From Mycobacterium gastri (GTDB lineage Bacteria; Actinomycetota; Actinomycetes; Mycobacteriales; Mycobacteriaceae), in assembly GCF_002102175.1 (NCBI RefSeq), contig NZ_LQOX01000112.1, positions 46,001 through 110,000 of the forward strand: a stretch of 64,000 nt of DNA. Reading direction: 5' to 3'. The stretch's first letter is position 1. The number at the start of each line of letters is the position of its first letter. Position numbers and translations under genes: made by a program. The notes beneath the pieces were generated by a model, which saw only the letters and a program-made list of their open reading frames with translations, was not told where the DNA came from and ran no database searches. Of this stretch, positions 19,501-33,266 are shown piece by piece.

Positions 19501-22500
19501 GCAGGCCATCCGGATCGGTCAGGACGACTTCGCCGACCAGCCGGTCCGAACCCTCGCGGGCGGCGAGAGTGCCGACGGCGCGGACGCCGCGGGTGACCTC
19601 GCCGTACACATGCACGCCCGCGTAACGTACCGGCACCACCAAGGATTTCCGGGCGGTCTGCCCGCCGGCCAGGTCGGTGGCCATCCGGGTGGCGCCCAGC
19701 GTCTGCAACGCGATATCCATCATGACCGGATGCAGCAAGAAGTCGCGGGAACCCGGTCTGGCCGGCGAGGGTAGCCGCACGTCGGCGCGGGCCGCGCCGG
19801 ATTGCTCGACGGCGAGTCCGACGATGCCTTGAAACGCCGGTCCGTGTTGTTGGCCGGCGCCGCGCAGCCGCTGGTACAGCTCGTCGGGATCGAGTTCGTC
19901 CGCCGTGTCGCCGACCGCCGCACGTGGTGCCTTGTGATCCGGCGGCGCCACCGATTGGGTGCGCGCGACGGTGGCGGTGGCATGGGTTGTCCATTCCGAA
20001 GACCCACTGCGAGAGTGGATTTCGATCCGGCAGCGTTGTTCGTCGCCGGTGAGCGTGGTGACCAGTACGGTGCCTTCGGTCACGTGCAGCATCTGGTGGA
20101 GGTCGAGCTCGGAGATCATCCAGGGCCGCTCGGGTCCGTCGTGCTCGACCGGGAAGGCTTCCGTCGCGGCGGCCAGCGCGACCTCGGCGTAGGCCGCTCC
20201 CGGCAGCACGCAGAGATCGTCGATGACGTGATCGCCGAGCCACAACAGATCCGGGGCGAGCTCGCTTTCCCAAATGCGGATGCCGTTAGTGGGGTCGGTG
20301 ACGCCGACGCCGAGCAGCGGGTGGATGCCTGCCCGGTGCAATGCGGACCCGGAGTGCGAAGTGGCGCTGATCCAGTGGTGGGTGTGCTGCCACGGCGTGG
20401 TGGGCAGTACGGGGTGTGGTTCGGGCGGGTGCGGGGTTTGCGGCGGGCGGGTGGTGTGCGTGGTGTTGAGGTTGGTGTGGAACGTCAGGGTGTCGTGGGT
20501 GTCGCGTTGCAGCGTGCCGATGCTCAGATACTCGGCGTTGTGATGCGTGCTCGCCAGGGTGTCGCTGATCGAGTGGGTCAGCAGCGGGTGTGCGCTGATC
20601 TCGATGAAGGTGTGGTGCGGGCCGCCCGGGCCGTCGAAGGCGCGTGTGATCGCCTGGTGGAAACGCACCGGGTTGCGCATGTTGGTGGCCCAGTGTTCGG
20701 CGTCGAAAACCGGTTGGCTGTCGAGGTCGGCGTAGGTGGTGGAGATGATCGGCATGGTCGGCGGCCGCGGGGTGAGATCGGCCAGTTCCGAACGCATCTG
20801 GGGTTGCAGCGCATCCATGGCCGGGTTGTGCGGGGCCACCTCGATGTTGACCCGGGTGGCGAAGCCGCCCCGTTGGCGCACCGTCTCGATGAGAGCGTCG
20901 ATCTGCTGCGGCGGTCCGGCAATCACGCTTTGGCGTGGTGATGCGTAGATCCCGAGGCTCACCTGGGGGTAGTCGGCGATGAGGGCTTCGGTCTCGGCGG
21001 CGTCGAGTTCGAGCAGCGCCATCGTGCCCTGCCCGGACAGCGGCGCCATCAGCCGCGACCGGATGGCGGTGACCCGCAGGCCCTGCGCCGGGGTGAGCGC
21101 GCCGGCGACCACCGCGGCGGCCACTTCGCCCATGGAGTGGCCGATCACCAGGTCGGGTTGCACCCCGTAGGAGCGCCACAGCTCGGTGAGCGCCAGCTGC
21201 ATGCCGATCACCCCGAGCTGGATCTGCTCGATGCCGACCAGCTCCTTGCCGCCGGTAATTACCTCCTGAAGTGAAAACCCGGCCTGCGCAACGAAATCCG
21301 GCTCCAGTTCGGCGACGGCGGCGGCGAAGGCCGGTTCGTCGGCCAGCAGCTGGCGGCCCATTCCGGCCCACTGGGACCCACGTCCGGAGTAGACGAACAC
21401 CGTGCCCGGCCCCACCGAGCCCTCCCGGGGAGCTACCACGCCCGGGGCGGATTGACCCGCGGCCAGCGCCCGCAACCCCGCCACCGCCTGGCCCCGATCC
21501 ACGGCCGCCACCGTCGCGAACTTGGCGTGCCGGGGCCGGTGGTGGTTGAGGGTGTGCGCGGCATCGGCCAGCGACACCCCGGCGCCGGGGCCTTCCAGCC
21601 AATCGGCCAGCACCGATGCCGTCGCGGCCACCCGCTGCGTCGTCTTTCCCGACACCACCAGCGTCGACACCGCCGGAGTCGGGCCGTGCGGCGTAACGGC
21701 CGCCGGGGCGGGCGCCTGCTCGATCACCACGTGTGCGTTCGTCCCGCTGACACCGAATGAAGAGATGCCCGCGCGCCGCGGCCGGCCGGTTTCCGGCCAC
21801 GCCATGCCGTCGGCCGCGATGGTCAGCCGAGCCGCTTCCGCACTGGCATGCGGCGTCAACTGCCGGAAGTTGAGGTGCCGCGGAATGTAGCCGTTGCCCA
21901 CGGCGAGTGCGGCTTTCATGAATCCGGCGACACCCGCCGCGGCTTCCAGGTGACCCAGGTTGGTCTTCACCGAGCCGATCACCAACGGAGGTGAGCTCTC
22001 CCGCTCGCTGAAAACCTTGCTCAGCGAGTCGAGTTCGATCGGGTCGCCCAAGGGAGTTCCCGTCCCGTGGGCTTCGATGTAGTCGATGTCGGCAGCTTCT
22101 AATTTGGACGACGTCAATGCGGTGCGCAGCAGTGCTTGTTGGGCGGGCCCGTTGGGGACGGTCACCCCGCTGCTGGCGCCGTCCTGGTTGACCGCCGAAC
22201 CGCGCACCACCGCAAGGATGCGGTCACCGTCGCGCACCGCGTCGTCCAACCGCTTGAGCACCACCACCGCGGCGCCCTCGCCGCGGACGTATCCATCGGC
22301 GGACGCATCGAAGGTCTTGCACTGGCCTTCCGGGGACAGCATTCCCCAACGCGAGCACGCGATGCTCGGTCCGGGGCTGAGCAACAGGTTGGTCCCACCG
22401 ACCAGCGCCATGTCGCTTTCCCGCGAACGCAGGCTCTGACAGGCCAGGTGCACCGCCACCAACGACGACGAGCAGGCCGTGTCGATGACCACCGCGGGGC

Positions 22501-23101
22501 CGCGAGCACCCAGGATGTAGGCCAGCCGTCCGGCGGCGAAGTTCGCCGAGTTCCCGGTCGGGATGTAAGCGTCGAGCTCTTCGGGGCGCAGCTGGCCGGC
22601 CAATGTCAGCATGTAGTCGTAGGCGGTGACGCCGACGAATACCGAGGTTTGGGTACCGCGGATCAAATGCGGTGGCACGCCCGCGTTCTCCAACGCTTCC
22701 CAGGCAACTTCGATCAACAACCGCTGCTGGGGGTCCATGGCCGCGGCTTCACGGGGGGAGATCGAGAAGAACTCCGCGTCGAATTCGTCGGGCTGCCAGT
22801 CGGTGAGAAATCCCCCGTCCCGGCTGCAGATGGTCCCCGGTACGGTGTGGTCGTCGGTGTAGAAGGCGTCGGCATCCCACCGCTGGGCGGGAACCCGGAC
22901 GATGCCGCTTCGGCCGTCGCACAACAACTCCCAGAACTGTTCGGGGTTGTTCACCCCGCCCGGGAACCGGCATCCCATGCCCACCACCGCGATGGGCTCG
23001 GTGCTGGACTTTTCGGCAAGTTCCAGGCGCGCCGTCAGGTCGTCGATTTTGTGCAGCGCCTCGGTAATGATCGCTCGGCGATCCGGTGTCGCGGCGGTCA
23101 T
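16532..23101 (-). CDS. ppsC: PpsC, fully reducing type I polyketide synthase (KS-AT-DH-ER-KR-ACP)
   Basis: Third module of phthiocerol synthesis and the only one with a complete reductive set. The 2189-residue product (2188 in M. tuberculosis) has a ketosynthase with Cys near 205 and an acyltransferase with GHSMGE near 654 and a VAPH motif. The dehydratase has [17 protein letters not shown] near 957. The zinc-free alcohol-dehydrogenase-type enoylreductase binds NADPH through [19 protein letters not shown] near 1612. The ketoreductase [14 protein letters not shown] is near 1814, and the carrier protein [11 protein letters not shown] near 2106. The C-terminus is acidic ([17 protein letters not shown]), a likely docking element for PpsD. 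Four-base overlaps join it to ppsB and ppsD. Confidence 0.96.
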   Translation of the reverse strand: MTAATPDRRAIITEALHKIDDLTARLELAEKSSTEPIAVVGMGCRFPGGVNNPEQFWELLCDGRSGIVRVPAQRWDADAFYTDDHTVPGTICSRDGGFLTDWQPDEFDAEFFSISPREAAAMDPQQRLLIEVAWEALENAGVPPHLIRGTQTSVFVGVTAYDYMLTLAGQLRPEELDAYIPTGNSANFAAGRLAYILGARGPAVVIDTACSSSLVAVHLACQSLRSRESDMALVGGTNLLLSPGPSIACSRWGMLSPEGQCKTFDASADGYVRGEGAAVVVLKRLDDAVRDGDRILAVVRGSAVNQDGASSGVTVPNGPAQQALLRTALTSSKLEAADIDYIEAHGTGTPLGDPIELDSLSKVFSERESSPPLVIGSVKTNLGHLEAAAGVAGFMKAALAVGNGYIPRHLNFRQLTPHASAEAARLTIAADGMAWPETGRPRRAGISSFGVSGTNAHVVIEQAPAPAAVTPHGPTPAVSTLVVSGKTTQRVAATASVLADWLEGPGAGVSLADAAHTLNHHRPRHAKFATVAAVDRGQAVAGLRALAAGQSAPGVVAPREGSVGPGTVFVYSGRGSQWAGMGRQLLADEPAFAAAVAELEPDFVAQAGFSLQEVITGGKELVGIEQIQLGVIGMQLALTELWRSYGVQPDLVIGHSMGEVAAAVVAGALTPAQGLRVTAIRSRLMAPLSGQGTMALLELDAAETEALIADYPQVSLGIYASPRQSVIAGPPQQIDALIETVRQRGGFATRVNIEVAPHNPAMDALQPQMRSELADLTPRPPTMPIISTTYADLDSQPVFDAEHWATNMRNPVRFHQAITRAFDGPGGPHHTFIEISAHPLLTHSISDTLASTHHNAEYLSIGTLQRDTHDTLTFHTNLNTTHTTRPPQTPHPPEPHPVLPTTPWQHTHHWISATSHSGSALHRAGIHPLLGVGVTDPTNGIRIWESELAPDLLWLGDHVIDDLCVLPGAAYAEVALAAATEAFPVEHDGPERPWMISELDLHQMLHVTEGTVLVTTLTGDEQRCRIEIHSRSGSSEWTTHATATVARTQSVAPPDHKAPRAAVGDTADELDPDELYQRLRGAGQQHGPAFQGIVGLAVEQSGAARADVRLPSPARPGSRDFLLHPVMMDIALQTLGATRMATDLAGGQTARKSLVVPVRYAGVHVYGEVTRGVRAVGTLAAREGSDRLVGEVVLTDPDGLPLLVIDEVEMAVLGSVSGATELIQRLFTLEWEPAPLTKAAPVSPGPDRLLLIGDPAAADPLLPALRSSLSDRTEVELISPHDEAALRATITRSGSGWDGIVMVCPPRSVDESLPDDAQLELARTRTLLIARVVETVTRMGTRKSPRLWIVTRGAQQFDPTDSVTLAQAELRGIARVLTFEHSELKTTLVDIEPEGTGSLVGLTAELLAGSDHDEVAYRDGQRYVNRLVPAPTTANGDLAAESRRTVVNLDRTGPLGGAVRLQIDQPGRLDALTVHEVKRARPQGDQVEVRVVAAGLNFSDVLKAMGVYPGLDGAAPVIGGECVGYVTAVGDDVRSGEASVEMGQRVIAFGPGTFGTHVGTLADLVVPIPDTLPDNEAATFGVAYLTAWHSLCEVGRLAPGERVLIHSATGGVGMAAVSIAKMIGARIYTTAGSDAKRDMLSKLGVEYVGDSRGVDFADEILELTNGYGVDVVLNSLAGEAIQRGVQILAPGGRFIELGKKDVYADANLGLAALAKSASFCVVDLDLNLKLRPAKYRQLLQHILEHVAAGRLPVLPVTEFSLRDAADAFRLMASGKHTGKIVISIPDSGSIEAVASPPPLPLVSPDGGYLIVGGMGGLGFVVARWLAEQGAGLVVLNGRSAPGDEVGAAIAELRAAGHRIEVITGDIAEPGTADRLVQAVEAAGFRLAGVLHSAMVLADEIVLNMTDSAAARVFAPKVAGSWRLHQATASRDVDWWLTFSSAAALLGTPGQGAYAAANSWVDGLVAYRRSRGLPAVGINWGPWAEVGRAQFFADLGVSMITAEQGLAAMQAVLAADRARTGVFSLDARQWFQSFPAVAGSSLFAKLQESTAPERSGGGKVRAQLDALDAAERPGYLASAIAGEIRGVLRSSDPIDHDRPLETLGLDSLMALELRNRLEASLGITLPVALVWAYPTITDLAAALCERMDYAPPAAAQQTADAEPELSDEEMDLLADLVEASELEAAARGES

Positions 23102-26100
23102 CGCGTTCCCCTTAGTCGTTCGGAAAGCTGTTCCAGGAGCTCATCTTCGGTGAGTTCGTCGTAGGTGTCGGGGTCCGGCTGGTCGGGTGTCACCGCTGCT
23201 GTTGCCGCGCTGGTCGCCTCCGTTGCTTCGATGAGCTCGGGCAGGATAGTGGCCAGGTAGTCGGTAAGGCTGTACACCGTCGGATAGTCGAAAACCACCG
23301 ATGCGGGCAGGAACTCGCCGAGGCTTTCCGACAGCCCCCGTTGCAGCGTGACGCTCATCAGCGAATCCATGCCGAGTTGGAAGAAGCCCGCCGATGGGTC
23401 CAGCGTCTGGATGGCGGGCATGCCCATCACAGCGGCGGCCAATGCGCCGACGTGGTCGAACAGCATGTCCCCTCGGCGTTCCGGGTGACATTTGCGCAAG
23501 GCCTGGCGGAATTCGCTTTCCGGCAACCTGACATCTTCCGGCGCCGGCAACAGGTCCTCGACGATACGCAGCGATCCCCTGGTGCGGTAGGCCGCCGCCA
23601 GCAGCGGCCAATCCGCGGCTACCACGGCAGTGCGAACCCCGGCTGCCGGGTTCATCACCAGCGGCAGTGCCCCGATGGCGACCTCGTCGTCCATGGGCAG
23701 CAGCCCCGATCCCATACTGACCTGATTGGCCTGGTGTTCGGCATCGGCCAGGGATTTCCACAATCCCCAATCGACAACGGTGGCCGGCAGGCCCATAACA
23801 CGGCGCGCATACGCCAGGGCGTCCAAGTAGCCGCTGGTCGCGGTGTAGTGCGCCAACCACCGCGAACCGGTCAGGCCTGAGATGGAGGAGAACAGGACGA
23901 AATAGCGCACCGCCGTCGTCACCGACAGCCGGTGCAACAGGGCCGCGGCGTCCAGCTTGGGCGCGAACATGGCCTCGACGTCATCGTCGGTCATCTCGTC
24001 CAGCAAGACCGGCCGGCCGGCGAAAGCGGCCAGGTAGATGCCCTCCAGCGGCGGCAAGTCGGCGCCGAACCGGTCGAACAGCGCCGTCATGGCGCCTTCG
24101 TCGGTCACATCCGCGGCAACCGTGAGGAGGTTCTTGCCAACTGCGGCAAGGCTTTCGGCCAGCTCGTGCAGCCGGTCGCCGGGGTTGCGGGATACCGCGA
24201 CGACGGTCGCGGCGCCCATCTGGGCGAGCTGGCGGATCAGGTGCGGCCCGATGTTGCCGGTAGCCCCGATCACCAGTTGGCTGGCCTCGGAATTGAGGGT
24301 GACCGCTTCGGCGGTCACCGGCCGCCACCGCAGCCGGGGCACGTGGCGGGCACCCAGCCGGTACACGACCTGATCCTCCTCGTCGGCGCCCCGGACTGCG
24401 GCCAGCACCTGCCGCACGGCCAGCGTTGCCGGCGTCGAATGGTCGAGATCGATGAGTCCGCCCCAGATTTCGGGATGCTCCAGGGCCAGCGAGCGACCCA
24501 GGCCCCACAGCACCGCATGCGCGGGGTTGGCCCGATCCCCCTCCGCGACGGGCTGGGCATTGCGGGTCACGACGAACAACTTCGCCGGTGAGCTGCTGGC
24601 CCTCATCGCGGCGGCAAGCCGCCGGGTTGCATGGAAAACCCGGTAGGCCTGTCCCACGTCCAGTGGGTCGGCGGTGACCGGCGGCGCGTAGAGCACATGG
24701 TCGGGCGCGGGCAGGGCTTCCAGCAGCGCGCTCAGGTCGCCGTCGTCGGCGAGTGCGGTCAACGGCAGGATCTCGACCCGGAAATCCGCACCCGCGACAC
24801 GGCGCAGCTCGGTGCACAGTTCGTCGTCGGCTGCCACCAGCCAGCGCGCGCTGCTCGGTGGGTCGGCCTCCGATGCCGGGCAGGCCGGCCAGGTCAGCTC
24901 GTAGCACCAATCGTCGAGTGCCCGGTTTCCGGAGTGCACTTGTCCGGGTACCTTGTTGGGAGTCGGACGTTCGGCGCCCGCCGCGGCGGTGATCCAGTGG
25001 CGGGTGTGTTGCCACGGGGTGCTGGGGATGGCGGGGTGCGGCTCCGGCGGGTGCGGGGTCTGCGGTGGGTGGTCCAGGGCAGTGCAGAGGTTGCCGCGGA
25101 ACGTGACGGTGTCATCGGTATCACGTTGCAGCGTCCCGATACTCGCGAAGGTGCCCGTGCTGCCTTCCGGGCGCGCGGCTTCGAGCGTGTCGGTGATGGC
25201 CTGAGTTAGCAGCGGGTGCGCGCTGACTTCGATGAAGGTGTGGTGACCGGTCCCGGCCTGGGTGATGGCTTGCTGGAACCGCACCGGGTTGCGCATGTTG
25301 GTGGCCCAGTGCTCTGCATCGAACGCCGGTGGGGTAGCCAGGTTTTCGTATGTGGTGGAGATGATCGGAATGGTCGGTGTGCGCGGCGCCAAATCGGCCA
25401 GTTCCGAACGCATCTGGGGCTGCAGCGCGTCCATGGCCGGATTGTGCGGGGCGACTTCGATATTCACCCGGCTGGCAAAACGATTCTGCGCGCGCACCCG
25501 GGCGATCAATTCGTCGACCTGCTCGGTGGGCCCGGCGACGACGGTCTGGCGCGGGGAGTTGTAGATCCCCAATGTCACCTGCGGATAGTCAGCGATGAGC
25601 GCTTCCGTCTCGGCGGCATCGAGGCCGAGCATGGCCATGCCGCCCTGCCCGGACAGCGGCGCCATCAGCCGCGAGCGGGTGGCGGTCACCCGCAATCCTT
25701 CGGCGGGAGTAAGCGCTCCGGCGACCACGGCAGCGGCCACCTCGCCCATGGAGTGGCCGATGACCAAATCGGGTTGCACCCCATAGGAGCGCCACAGCTG
25801 GGTCAAGGTCAGCTGCATGCCGATGAGGCCCAGCTGAATCTGCTCGATGCCGACCAGTTCCTTACCACCGGCGATGACCTCATGCAGCGAGAAGCCGGCC
25901 TGCTCGACGAAAACCGGCTCCAATTCGGCCACCGCAGCGGCGAAAGCGGGCTCTTCGGCGAGCAATCGGCGACCCATCCCGGCCCATTGCGATCCACGTC
26001 CGGAGTAGACGAACACCGTGCCCGGCCCGGGCGAGTCGTCCCGGGGGCCGACCACGCCGGTGGCGTGCTGCCCGGCCGCCAGGGCACGCAACCCGGCCAC

Positions 26101-27717
26101 CGCCTGGGCACGCTGCCGGGCGACCACGATGCCGTACTTGGGGTGCCGGGCGCGGTGGTGATTCAGGGTGTGGGCCACATCGGTCAGCGCCACCTCGGCA
26201 CCCGGGCCCTCCATCCAATCGGCCAGCACGGCCGCCGTGGCCGCCACCCGTTGCGGCGTCTTGCCGGTCACCAGCAGCGTCGACACCTCAGTGTCGGTGT
26301 CGGTGTCAGAGCCGCGACCCGATACCGGAATCTGTTCGGTACCCTGCTCGATGATGACGTGCGCGTTGGTCCCGCCCAGTCCGAACGACGACACCGCCGC
26401 GCGCCGCGGCCCGATCTGACCTTCGGTGGCCGGCCACGCGGTGTTCTCGGTGGGAACGAAAAACCTCGTCGGCGCGACGTCGATGGCTGGATTCCATTGC
26501 GAGAAATGCAGATTCGGCGGGATCGTGGCGTGCTGCACCGCCAGCGCGGCCTTGATGAACCCCGCGATCCCGGCCGCTGCCTCCAGATGCCCGATATTGG
26601 TCTTCACCGCCCCGAGCGCGCACGAACCCTCGCCCCCGCCGTATGTCGACGCCAGCGCCTCGAACTCGATCGGATCGCCCAGCACCGTGCCGGTTCCATG
26701 GGTTTCGACATAGTTCACGCTTTCGGGTGCGACGTCAGCGGATCGCAACGCATCGGCGATCACGTCGCACTGGGCCGCCGTATTCGGCGCAGTCACCCCG
26801 TTGGAGCGGCCGTCCTGGTTAACCGCCGAGCCGCGCACCACTGCCAGCACCCGGTCGCCGTCGCGCACCGCGTCGGTCAACCGCTTGAGCACCACCACGC
26901 CGGCGCCCTCGCCGCGCACAAACCCGTCGGCCGCCGCGTCGAACGTGGCGCACCGGCCCTGCGGGGACAGCAATCCCCAGGCCGATATCGCGATTTGGGT
27001 CTCCGGGCGAAGGGTGATGCTGACGCCGCCGGCCAGCGCCAAGTCGGTTTCGCGCAGCCGCAGGCTCTGGCAGGCCAGGTGTAGCGCCACCAACGACGAC
27101 GAACACGCGGTGTCCACCGCCACCGCCGGACCGCGCAGCCCCAACAGGTACGAGATACGACCCACCGTGATGCTGTGCGCGTTTCCGGTTCCGCTGTAGG
27201 CGTCCACGCTTTCCGGGCTGGTGCCCAGCATGGACTGGTATTCGTTGAAATAGACCCCCATCATGACGCCGGTTCGAGTGCCGGCCAGCGAATCCGGTGG
27301 AATGCCGGCATGTTCGAGGGCCTCCCAGGACACCTCGAGCAGCATCCGCTGCTGCGGGTCCATGGCGGCGGCTTCGCGCGGGGTGATGCCGAAAAACTCG
27401 GCGTCGAAGCCGGCGACGTCGGGCACGAATCCGCCCCACTTGGTGGTCATCCGGCCCGGTGTCAACGGGTCGGGGTCGTAGAACGCGTCGGCGTCCCACC
27501 GGTCGGCCGGTACCCGCGAAATCGCGTTGCGCGCGTCACCCAGCAAGTCCCAGAAGCTGTCCGGATCGGTTGCGCCGCCGGGAAACCGGCAGCCGATCCC
27601 TACCACCGCGACGGGCTCGGCCACCGCGATCCGGGAGATCTTGGTGAACTCCTCGGCCAGCGTGGCGCGTTGCTGTGCGGTCATACCGGAGATCCGGCTG
27701 AAGGCGGTGCGTATCAC
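23098..27717 (-). CDS. ppsB: PpsB, type I polyketide synthase module (KS-AT-KR-ACP)
   Basis: Second extension module; it adds a malonyl unit and reduces the keto group, giving one hydroxyl of the diol. The product is 1539 residues (1538 in M. tuberculosis). Ketosynthase Cys is near 204 in [13 protein letters not shown]. The acyltransferase has GHSMGE near 656 and [12 protein letters not shown] near 760. A ketoreductase follows with the nucleotide site [14 protein letters not shown] near 1149. The carrier protein serine lies in LGMDSLMSV near 1449. There is no dehydratase or enoylreductase. The C-terminus [18 protein letters not shown] is acidic and helical, as expected of a docking tail. A short acidic DTDTDTE repeat sits before the acyltransferase. 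Confidence 0.95.
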   Translation of the reverse strand: MIRTAFSRISGMTAQQRATLAEEFTKISRIAVAEPVAVVGIGCRFPGGATDPDSFWDLLGDARNAISRVPADRWDADAFYDPDPLTPGRMTTKWGGFVPDVAGFDAEFFGITPREAAAMDPQQRMLLEVSWEALEHAGIPPDSLAGTRTGVMMGVYFNEYQSMLGTSPESVDAYSGTGNAHSITVGRISYLLGLRGPAVAVDTACSSSLVALHLACQSLRLRETDLALAGGVSITLRPETQIAISAWGLLSPQGRCATFDAAADGFVRGEGAGVVVLKRLTDAVRDGDRVLAVVRGSAVNQDGRSNGVTAPNTAAQCDVIADALRSADVAPESVNYVETHGTGTVLGDPIEFEALASTYGGGEGSCALGAVKTNIGHLEAAAGIAGFIKAALAVQHATIPPNLHFSQWNPAIDVAPTRFFVPTENTAWPATEGQIGPRRAAVSSFGLGGTNAHVIIEQGTEQIPVSGRGSDTDTDTEVSTLLVTGKTPQRVAATAAVLADWMEGPGAEVALTDVAHTLNHHRARHPKYGIVVARQRAQAVAGLRALAAGQHATGVVGPRDDSPGPGTVFVYSGRGSQWAGMGRRLLAEEPAFAAAVAELEPVFVEQAGFSLHEVIAGGKELVGIEQIQLGLIGMQLTLTQLWRSYGVQPDLVIGHSMGEVAAAVVAGALTPAEGLRVTATRSRLMAPLSGQGGMAMLGLDAAETEALIADYPQVTLGIYNSPRQTVVAGPTEQVDELIARVRAQNRFASRVNIEVAPHNPAMDALQPQMRSELADLAPRTPTIPIISTTYENLATPPAFDAEHWATNMRNPVRFQQAITQAGTGHHTFIEVSAHPLLTQAITDTLEAARPEGSTGTFASIGTLQRDTDDTVTFRGNLCTALDHPPQTPHPPEPHPAIPSTPWQHTRHWITAAAGAERPTPNKVPGQVHSGNRALDDWCYELTWPACPASEADPPSSARWLVAADDELCTELRRVAGADFRVEILPLTALADDGDLSALLEALPAPDHVLYAPPVTADPLDVGQAYRVFHATRRLAAAMRASSSPAKLFVVTRNAQPVAEGDRANPAHAVLWGLGRSLALEHPEIWGGLIDLDHSTPATLAVRQVLAAVRGADEEDQVVYRLGARHVPRLRWRPVTAEAVTLNSEASQLVIGATGNIGPHLIRQLAQMGAATVVAVSRNPGDRLHELAESLAAVGKNLLTVAADVTDEGAMTALFDRFGADLPPLEGIYLAAFAGRPVLLDEMTDDDVEAMFAPKLDAAALLHRLSVTTAVRYFVLFSSISGLTGSRWLAHYTATSGYLDALAYARRVMGLPATVVDWGLWKSLADAEHQANQVSMGSGLLPMDDEVAIGALPLVMNPAAGVRTAVVAADWPLLAAAYRTRGSLRIVEDLLPAPEDVRLPESEFRQALRKCHPERRGDMLFDHVGALAAAVMGMPAIQTLDPSAGFFQLGMDSLMSVTLQRGLSESLGEFLPASVVFDYPTVYSLTDYLATILPELIEATEATSAATAAVTPDQPDPDTYDELTEDELLEQLSERLRGTR

Positions 27718-30700
27718 CTTTCGCCCTCGGTCGAGGTCGATTCGATCCGGTCGAACAGACTGTCCAACACACTTCCCGCCGAGGCGGATAACGCGGCCAT
27801 CTCATCGGCGGCCGAATCCTGCTGTGGCGCGACGAGTTTGGTGAGGTACTGGGCCAGCAATGCCACCGTCGGATGATTGAACAGCATGGTCGCCGACAGC
27901 TCAATCCCGACGAATTGCTCGGCTTCGCGCCGAATCGCCATCGCCATCAACGAGTTGAGCCCCAGTTCGGCGAACGGTCGGTCGGTGTCCAGTTCTGTTT
28001 CCCGTAACCGCAGTTCGGCGGCGATGATGCCGCGCAGTCCTTTCTCGAGCTCGGTGCGCACCTCGGTGGCCGACATCTGCGACCAGTCCTGCGCCGGCTT
28101 CAGGTGCGCGGCCGCATCGATCGACCCGGGCGCGGCGGCCGGCGAGGGCACCGGCACCACGACGGCTTGCGCGACGTCGTAGCCGTCGACGTATTCCCAC
28201 GCGGTGAAAGCTTCCGACGGCGTGATGTCGCGCGAACCCATGCGCTGCAGCTCGTCGCTGACGATCTGGGCGTCGGCGGCGAAACCCAGCCCCCGCCAGG
28301 CAACCCAGTCCAGACTCATGGTGTGGCAGCCCTGTTGGCGGCGGGCCCGTGCCAACGCGTCCAGATAGGAGTTGGCGGCCGCGTACGAACCCTGTCCCGG
28401 TATACCAAATATCCCTGCAGCCGACGCGGTCAGGAAGAAGAAGTCCACGCTGCCGGGCGGGAACGCCTCGTGCAGCACCTGGCTGCCGGCGAGCTTGGGC
28501 CACATGACCTGTCGCACCGCATCGTCGGTCAGCTGCGTCACCAGTTGATCGTTGGTGACGCCCGCGGCGTGGATGATCCCGCGGATCGGCGCGGCTCCGT
28601 CCCGATCGCGCTTGGCCAGCAGGGCCTGTACGTCGTCGCGGCATCCGACGTCGACGGCGACGGCTTCCACCGTCACGCCGCGCATTTCCAGCGCACGGAT
28701 GGCGTCGATCTTCGTTCGCAGGCTGGCGTCGAGGGTGTCGAGTTCCCAGTCCCGCCGTGGCGGCAACGGGGTACGACCGGTCAGCACCAGACGACGGGCG
28801 CCGCGATCGGCGAGCCACTCGGCCATCAGCAGACCCAGCGCTCCCATCCCGCCGGTGACGAGGTAGGCCGCATCGGGCCGGCACTGCATAGACGGGCGCA
28901 CCGGCTGGCCGCGCACCGGCGCCAGGGCGGGGGCCAGTACCACGCCGTCTCGTGATACCAGGATCGACTTGCTCGGTGCCGCAAGCAGATCGACGAGTAT
29001 CGGCGCGGATTCGTCCAGGTCCGTGTCGGCCGCGAGATCGACCAGACCACCCCACAGCTGGGGATGTTCGGCGGCGATGACACCCGCAAGGCCCCACAGG
29101 AAGCTCTGGCGCAGCGCCGACGGGGTCACCGATTCGTGGACTCCGCGGGTGACGATCCACAACGAGGCGGGCTCACCGGCATCTCGTACCGCTAAAGTCT
29201 TTACCAGAGTGCCGATTTCGGCGGTGACCCGCACGGAGAAGTCGATGTCGGTCTCGTCGGCGGTTGCCGGGTGAAAGTCCGCGACGTAAAGCAGATAACG
29301 GGCATCCGATACCGCTGCGGGCGGGTATCCGGCGTTCTCGAGATGTGTCCGCAGCGGAGCACCGTCATCACCGATCACCGCGACGGGCTGCGGCCCGGTC
29401 ACCCGACCGGGTGCCGGGTGGGCTTGCGCGTCAACGACATCGGCGCGCGGTTGCCAGTCGATGGTGTGCACGAAGCTCCGGGCGTCGGTGCTCTCGGCGG
29501 CCGGTTGCCCGTCGCCGAAGTCCAGCGCCCGGTAGCGAAGTGAGCGCATCGACATGCTGGCTGCGTCGCCGGGGGCGGTGATGTCGACATCGACGGTGAT
29601 CCCGTCGCCGTCGCGAGCGGTTCGGGTGAGCATCACCGAGGCGCGCGGCGCCCCGACAGGGTCGCCGAACCACATCTGCTCGATGGCGGCCGGCACGTGG
29701 AGCCGCGGGTCGGTGTCGTCGGCCAGCGCCCCGACGTGCACTGCGGCGTCCAGTAGCGGTGCGGTCAAGCCCTCGGGCAGTGCCTCGGGAAGATCGATCC
29801 CCACGGTGAGCCCGGTGGCTTCCGGTGTCCATGAATCCACCGACCAGGTGAAGGGCAGGCCGTCGACGCCATGGACGGCGAACAGCGCTGCAACGTCGGG
29901 AATCTCGTCGCCGCGAACATTCTGAGGGTGGTGTCCGTTGCCGGGAAGGGCCGAACCCGGCGGTGACGACGAAAGTCGCGCTGTCGCATGCCGTGTCCAC
30001 CGATTCGACGAGGCTTCGGCAGCCGGAATCGAGGCCAGGCTGATCGACAGGTTGTCGGCGACCACCTGGATCAGTCGCGGCTGGTCGGCGAAAACGGGTT
30101 GCTCGAATCGGATGTCGGTCAGCGAGCGGTAGCCCAATTCTGTTGCGGCGCAGACCATTGTGTGCAGCACGACCGAGGCTGGGACGAGTTCGATCCCGTG
30201 GAATCGATACCGGCCCCGGTACGGCTTGGCATCCGGTGCCAACCTGGCTTGCCAGAGGTGCGACGGCGGACTCGACAGGACCGAGGTGTGTTGGCCGAGC
30301 AGGGTGCCCGCCGCGGGAGCCACACCGGCAACGTGGGCCGAGCGTTTGGTGGTGATCCAGTGGCGGTGGTGCTGCCAGGGAGTGGTCGGGATGGTCGGGT
30401 GCGGCTCGGGCGGGTGTGGCGTGTGCGGTGGGTGGTCGGTGTGGACGGTGTTGAGGTTGGTGCGGAAGGTGATGGTGTCGTCACCGTCACGTTGCAGGGT
30501 GCCGATGCTGGTGTATCGAGTTCCGTGCTGGGCGCTGCGCAATGTGTCCATGACGGCCTGAGTCAGCAGCGGGTGGGCGCTGATCTCGATGAAGGTGTGG
30601 TAGTTGCCGCCGGCCCGCGCGATGGCCTGCTGGAAATGCACCGGGTTGCGCATGTTGGTGGCCCAGTGCTCGGCGTCGAACACCGGGCGGGTGTCGACGT

Positions 30701-33266
30701 CTTCGTAGGTGGTGGAGATGACCGGAATCGTCGGGGTCTGCGGGCTCAAATCCGCCAGCTCCGAACGCATCAGGGGCTGCAGCGCATCCATGGCCGGATT
30801 GTGCGGGGCCACTTCGATATTGACGCGACTGGCGAACCGATCCCGGGCCCGCACCCGGTTGATCAATTCGTCGATCTGTCCGGTGGGACCGGCGATCACG
30901 GTCTGGCGCGGCGAGTTGTATATACCCAGGGTCACTTGCGGGTAGTCGGCGATGAGCGCCTTGGTCTCGGTGGCGTCGAGTTCGAGCAGGGCCATGCCGC
31001 CCTGCCCGGACAACGGCGCCATCAGCCGAGACCTCGTCGCGGTCACCCGCAAGCCCTCGGCAGGTGTCAGCGCTCCGGCGACCACGGCGGCGGCCACCTC
31101 GCCCATCGAGTGGCCGATCACCGCGTCGGGTTGCACTCCGTAGGAGCGCCACAGCGCGGTCAGCGCCAGCTGCGTGCCGATCAGGCCCAGCTGAATCTGT
31201 TCGATGCCGACCAGTTCCTTGCCATTGGCGAGCACGTCGCGCAGCGAAAAGCCGGCCTGTTCGACGAATACCGGCTCCAGGTCGGCGATGGCCTCAGCGA
31301 AAGCGGGCTCGTCAGCCAGTAGTTGGCGGCCCATGCCGGGCCATTGCCAGCCGCGACCGGAATAGACGAACACGATGCCCGGCCCCGGTGAACCCTCCTG
31401 CGGGCCGACCACACCAATGGCGTGCTGACCGGCGGCCAGCGCACGCAATCCGGCTACCGCCTGCGCGCAGTCACGCGCGACGACGGTGCCGAACTGGGCC
31501 TGCCGGGACCGGTGATGATTGACGGTGTGGGCGACGTCGGCCAACGGCACCGCCGCGCCGGGGCCCGCCATCCAGTCGGCCAGCACCCCTGCCGTCGCGG
31601 CCACCCGCTGCGCCGTCTTACCCGCCACCACCAGAGTCGACACCGCCGGAGCCGGGCCGTGCTCAGGTGGCGGCGACACTTCCTGGCCCTGTTCGATCAC
31701 CACGTGCGCGTTGGTACCGCCGAAGCCGAATGACGACACACCAGCGCGCCGCGGATGGCCTGTCTCCGGCCATTCCGTCAGCGTGTCAACGACTTTCATC
31801 CGCAGGTCGGCAAACGCGATGTGTGGGTTGGGGCTTTCGAAACGCTGGTTCGGCGGAATCCGGCCATGCTGTACCGCAAGCACCGTCTTGATGAAACCGG
31901 CGATGCCGGCCGCGGCCTCGGTGTGTCCGAGATTGGTCTTGACGGTACCGATGAGCAGGGGAGCGTCCTCGGGGCGTCCGCGGCCCAGCACGGTGCCCAG
32001 GGCGCGGGCTTCGATCGGATCGCCCAGCAGGGTTCCGGTGCCGTGAGCTTCGACGAAGTCGACTTCGTTGGGCTGCATCCCCGCGTTGGTGTAGGCCGCG
32101 CGGAGCACGGCCATCTGGGCCGCGGGGTTGGGGGCCATCAGCCCATTGGAGCGGCCGTCCTGGTTGACCGCCGATCCGCAGATCACCGCCAGTACGCGGT
32201 CGCCGTCGCGTTGCGCGTCGGTCAACCGCTTGAGCACCACCGCCCCGGCGCCTTCGCCGCGCACAAAACCGTCGGCGGCCGCATCGAAGGCGCGGCAATG
32301 ACCGGTGGGCGACAACGCACCGACTTGGTCGAAGCCGCGAAATACGGCCGGGGACAACAACAAATTCACTCCGGCGGCGATGGCCAGGTTGCAGTCCTGC
32401 GTCCGCAGGCCCTGGCAGGCCAGGTGGATCGCCACTAGCGACGACGAGCATGCGGTGTCCACCGCCACGGACGGGCCGCGCAGGTCGAGGAAATACGAGA
32501 GGCGGTTGGCGATGATGCTCATCGCGCCGCCGGTATTACTCCAACCGTCGACCTGCGACAGATCGGTGGAGGCAATAGCGCCGTATTCGCTCAAGCACGA
32601 CCCGGCGAATACTCCCGTCTGCGAGCGCCGCAGCGCGCTGGGCGCAATTCCGGCGTGTTCCAACGCTTCCCAGGCCACTTCCAGCAGCAGTCGTTGCTGG
32701 GGGTCCATCTTGTCGGCTTCGCTGGGGGATATCTCGAAGAATTCCGTGTCGAATGCGTCGATGTCGGGCAGGAATGAGCCCCACCGCGTGGTGCGGTCCA
32801 GCAGTGCCCGCACTTCCGGCGAGCCGTCGTCGAACTGTTCCCACCGTTCGTCGGGGACCTTCCCGATCGCCGAACGGCGGTCACAAAGAAACTCCCACAA
32901 CGCATCTGGGCCGGTGATCCCCCCGGGAAACCGGCACCCCATGCCGATCACGGCGATCGGCTCTTCCAGCGAGCTTCGACCGGGGCGCTTGAGCGCCGCG
33001 TCGGACTCGGAATCGGGCTCGGGCGCGGTGAGATATGCGGCCAGGGCGTTGATCGTCGGGTGTTCCCAGAAGTCGATCGGGGATACGGTTTTGCCTAATA
33101 ACTCGGTCAACTCTCCGGACAGCACCACCGCGTCACGCGAACTCACGCCCAGATCGGCCAGCGACAGATTGGGATCGACCTCATCGGGGGTACAGCCGAT
33201 ATTGGTCACCAAGTAGTCGACGAGCCAATGGCGAAGGTCGGCTTCGTCATTGATACTCGCCGTCAT
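27714..33266 (-). CDS. ppsA: PpsA, loading and first extension module (ACP-KS-AT-[inactive DH-like]-KR-ACP)
   Basis: Receives the acyl-AMP product of FadD26 (or the p-hydroxyphenyl-alkanoate of PGL) and performs the first malonyl extension. I set the start at ATG 33266, whose ATGA overlaps the fadD26 stop; the longer frame to 33767 only runs out of frame through fadD26. The product is 1850 residues (1876 in M. tuberculosis). The N-terminal carrier protein has LGVSSRDAV with Ser43. The ketosynthase runs from about 104 with Cys273. The acyltransferase has GHSMGE near 719 and VAPH near 817. Residues about 950-1250 look like a dehydratase fold without a catalytic HxxxGxxxxP. The ketoreductase [13 protein letters not shown] lies near 1472 and the second carrier protein LGLNSLMAM near 1774. 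Confidence 0.95.
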   Translation of the reverse strand: MTASINDEADLRHWLVDYLVTNIGCTPDEVDPNLSLADLGVSSRDAVVLSGELTELLGKTVSPIDFWEHPTINALAAYLTAPEPDSESDAALKRPGRSSLEEPIAVIGMGCRFPGGITGPDALWEFLCDRRSAIGKVPDERWEQFDDGSPEVRALLDRTTRWGSFLPDIDAFDTEFFEISPSEADKMDPQQRLLLEVAWEALEHAGIAPSALRRSQTGVFAGSCLSEYGAIASTDLSQVDGWSNTGGAMSIIANRLSYFLDLRGPSVAVDTACSSSLVAIHLACQGLRTQDCNLAIAAGVNLLLSPAVFRGFDQVGALSPTGHCRAFDAAADGFVRGEGAGAVVLKRLTDAQRDGDRVLAVICGSAVNQDGRSNGLMAPNPAAQMAVLRAAYTNAGMQPNEVDFVEAHGTGTLLGDPIEARALGTVLGRGRPEDAPLLIGTVKTNLGHTEAAAGIAGFIKTVLAVQHGRIPPNQRFESPNPHIAFADLRMKVVDTLTEWPETGHPRRAGVSSFGFGGTNAHVVIEQGQEVSPPPEHGPAPAVSTLVVAGKTAQRVAATAGVLADWMAGPGAAVPLADVAHTVNHHRSRQAQFGTVVARDCAQAVAGLRALAAGQHAIGVVGPQEGSPGPGIVFVYSGRGWQWPGMGRQLLADEPAFAEAIADLEPVFVEQAGFSLRDVLANGKELVGIEQIQLGLIGTQLALTALWRSYGVQPDAVIGHSMGEVAAAVVAGALTPAEGLRVTATRSRLMAPLSGQGGMALLELDATETKALIADYPQVTLGIYNSPRQTVIAGPTGQIDELINRVRARDRFASRVNIEVAPHNPAMDALQPLMRSELADLSPQTPTIPVISTTYEDVDTRPVFDAEHWATNMRNPVHFQQAIARAGGNYHTFIEISAHPLLTQAVMDTLRSAQHGTRYTSIGTLQRDGDDTITFRTNLNTVHTDHPPHTPHPPEPHPTIPTTPWQHHRHWITTKRSAHVAGVAPAAGTLLGQHTSVLSSPPSHLWQARLAPDAKPYRGRYRFHGIELVPASVVLHTMVCAATELGYRSLTDIRFEQPVFADQPRLIQVVADNLSISLASIPAAEASSNRWTRHATARLSSSPPGSALPGNGHHPQNVRGDEIPDVAALFAVHGVDGLPFTWSVDSWTPEATGLTVGIDLPEALPEGLTAPLLDAAVHVGALADDTDPRLHVPAAIEQMWFGDPVGAPRASVMLTRTARDGDGITVDVDITAPGDAASMSMRSLRYRALDFGDGQPAAESTDARSFVHTIDWQPRADVVDAQAHPAPGRVTGPQPVAVIGDDGAPLRTHLENAGYPPAAVSDARYLLYVADFHPATADETDIDFSVRVTAEIGTLVKTLAVRDAGEPASLWIVTRGVHESVTPSALRQSFLWGLAGVIAAEHPQLWGGLVDLAADTDLDESAPILVDLLAAPSKSILVSRDGVVLAPALAPVRGQPVRPSMQCRPDAAYLVTGGMGALGLLMAEWLADRGARRLVLTGRTPLPPRRDWELDTLDASLRTKIDAIRALEMRGVTVEAVAVDVGCRDDVQALLAKRDRDGAAPIRGIIHAAGVTNDQLVTQLTDDAVRQVMWPKLAGSQVLHEAFPPGSVDFFFLTASAAGIFGIPGQGSYAAANSYLDALARARRQQGCHTMSLDWVAWRGLGFAADAQIVSDELQRMGSRDITPSEAFTAWEYVDGYDVAQAVVVPVPSPAAAPGSIDAAAHLKPAQDWSQMSATEVRTELEKGLRGIIAAELRLRETELDTDRPFAELGLNSLMAMAIRREAEQFVGIELSATMLFNHPTVALLAQYLTKLVAPQQDSAADEMAALSASAGSVLDSLFDRIESTSTEGER

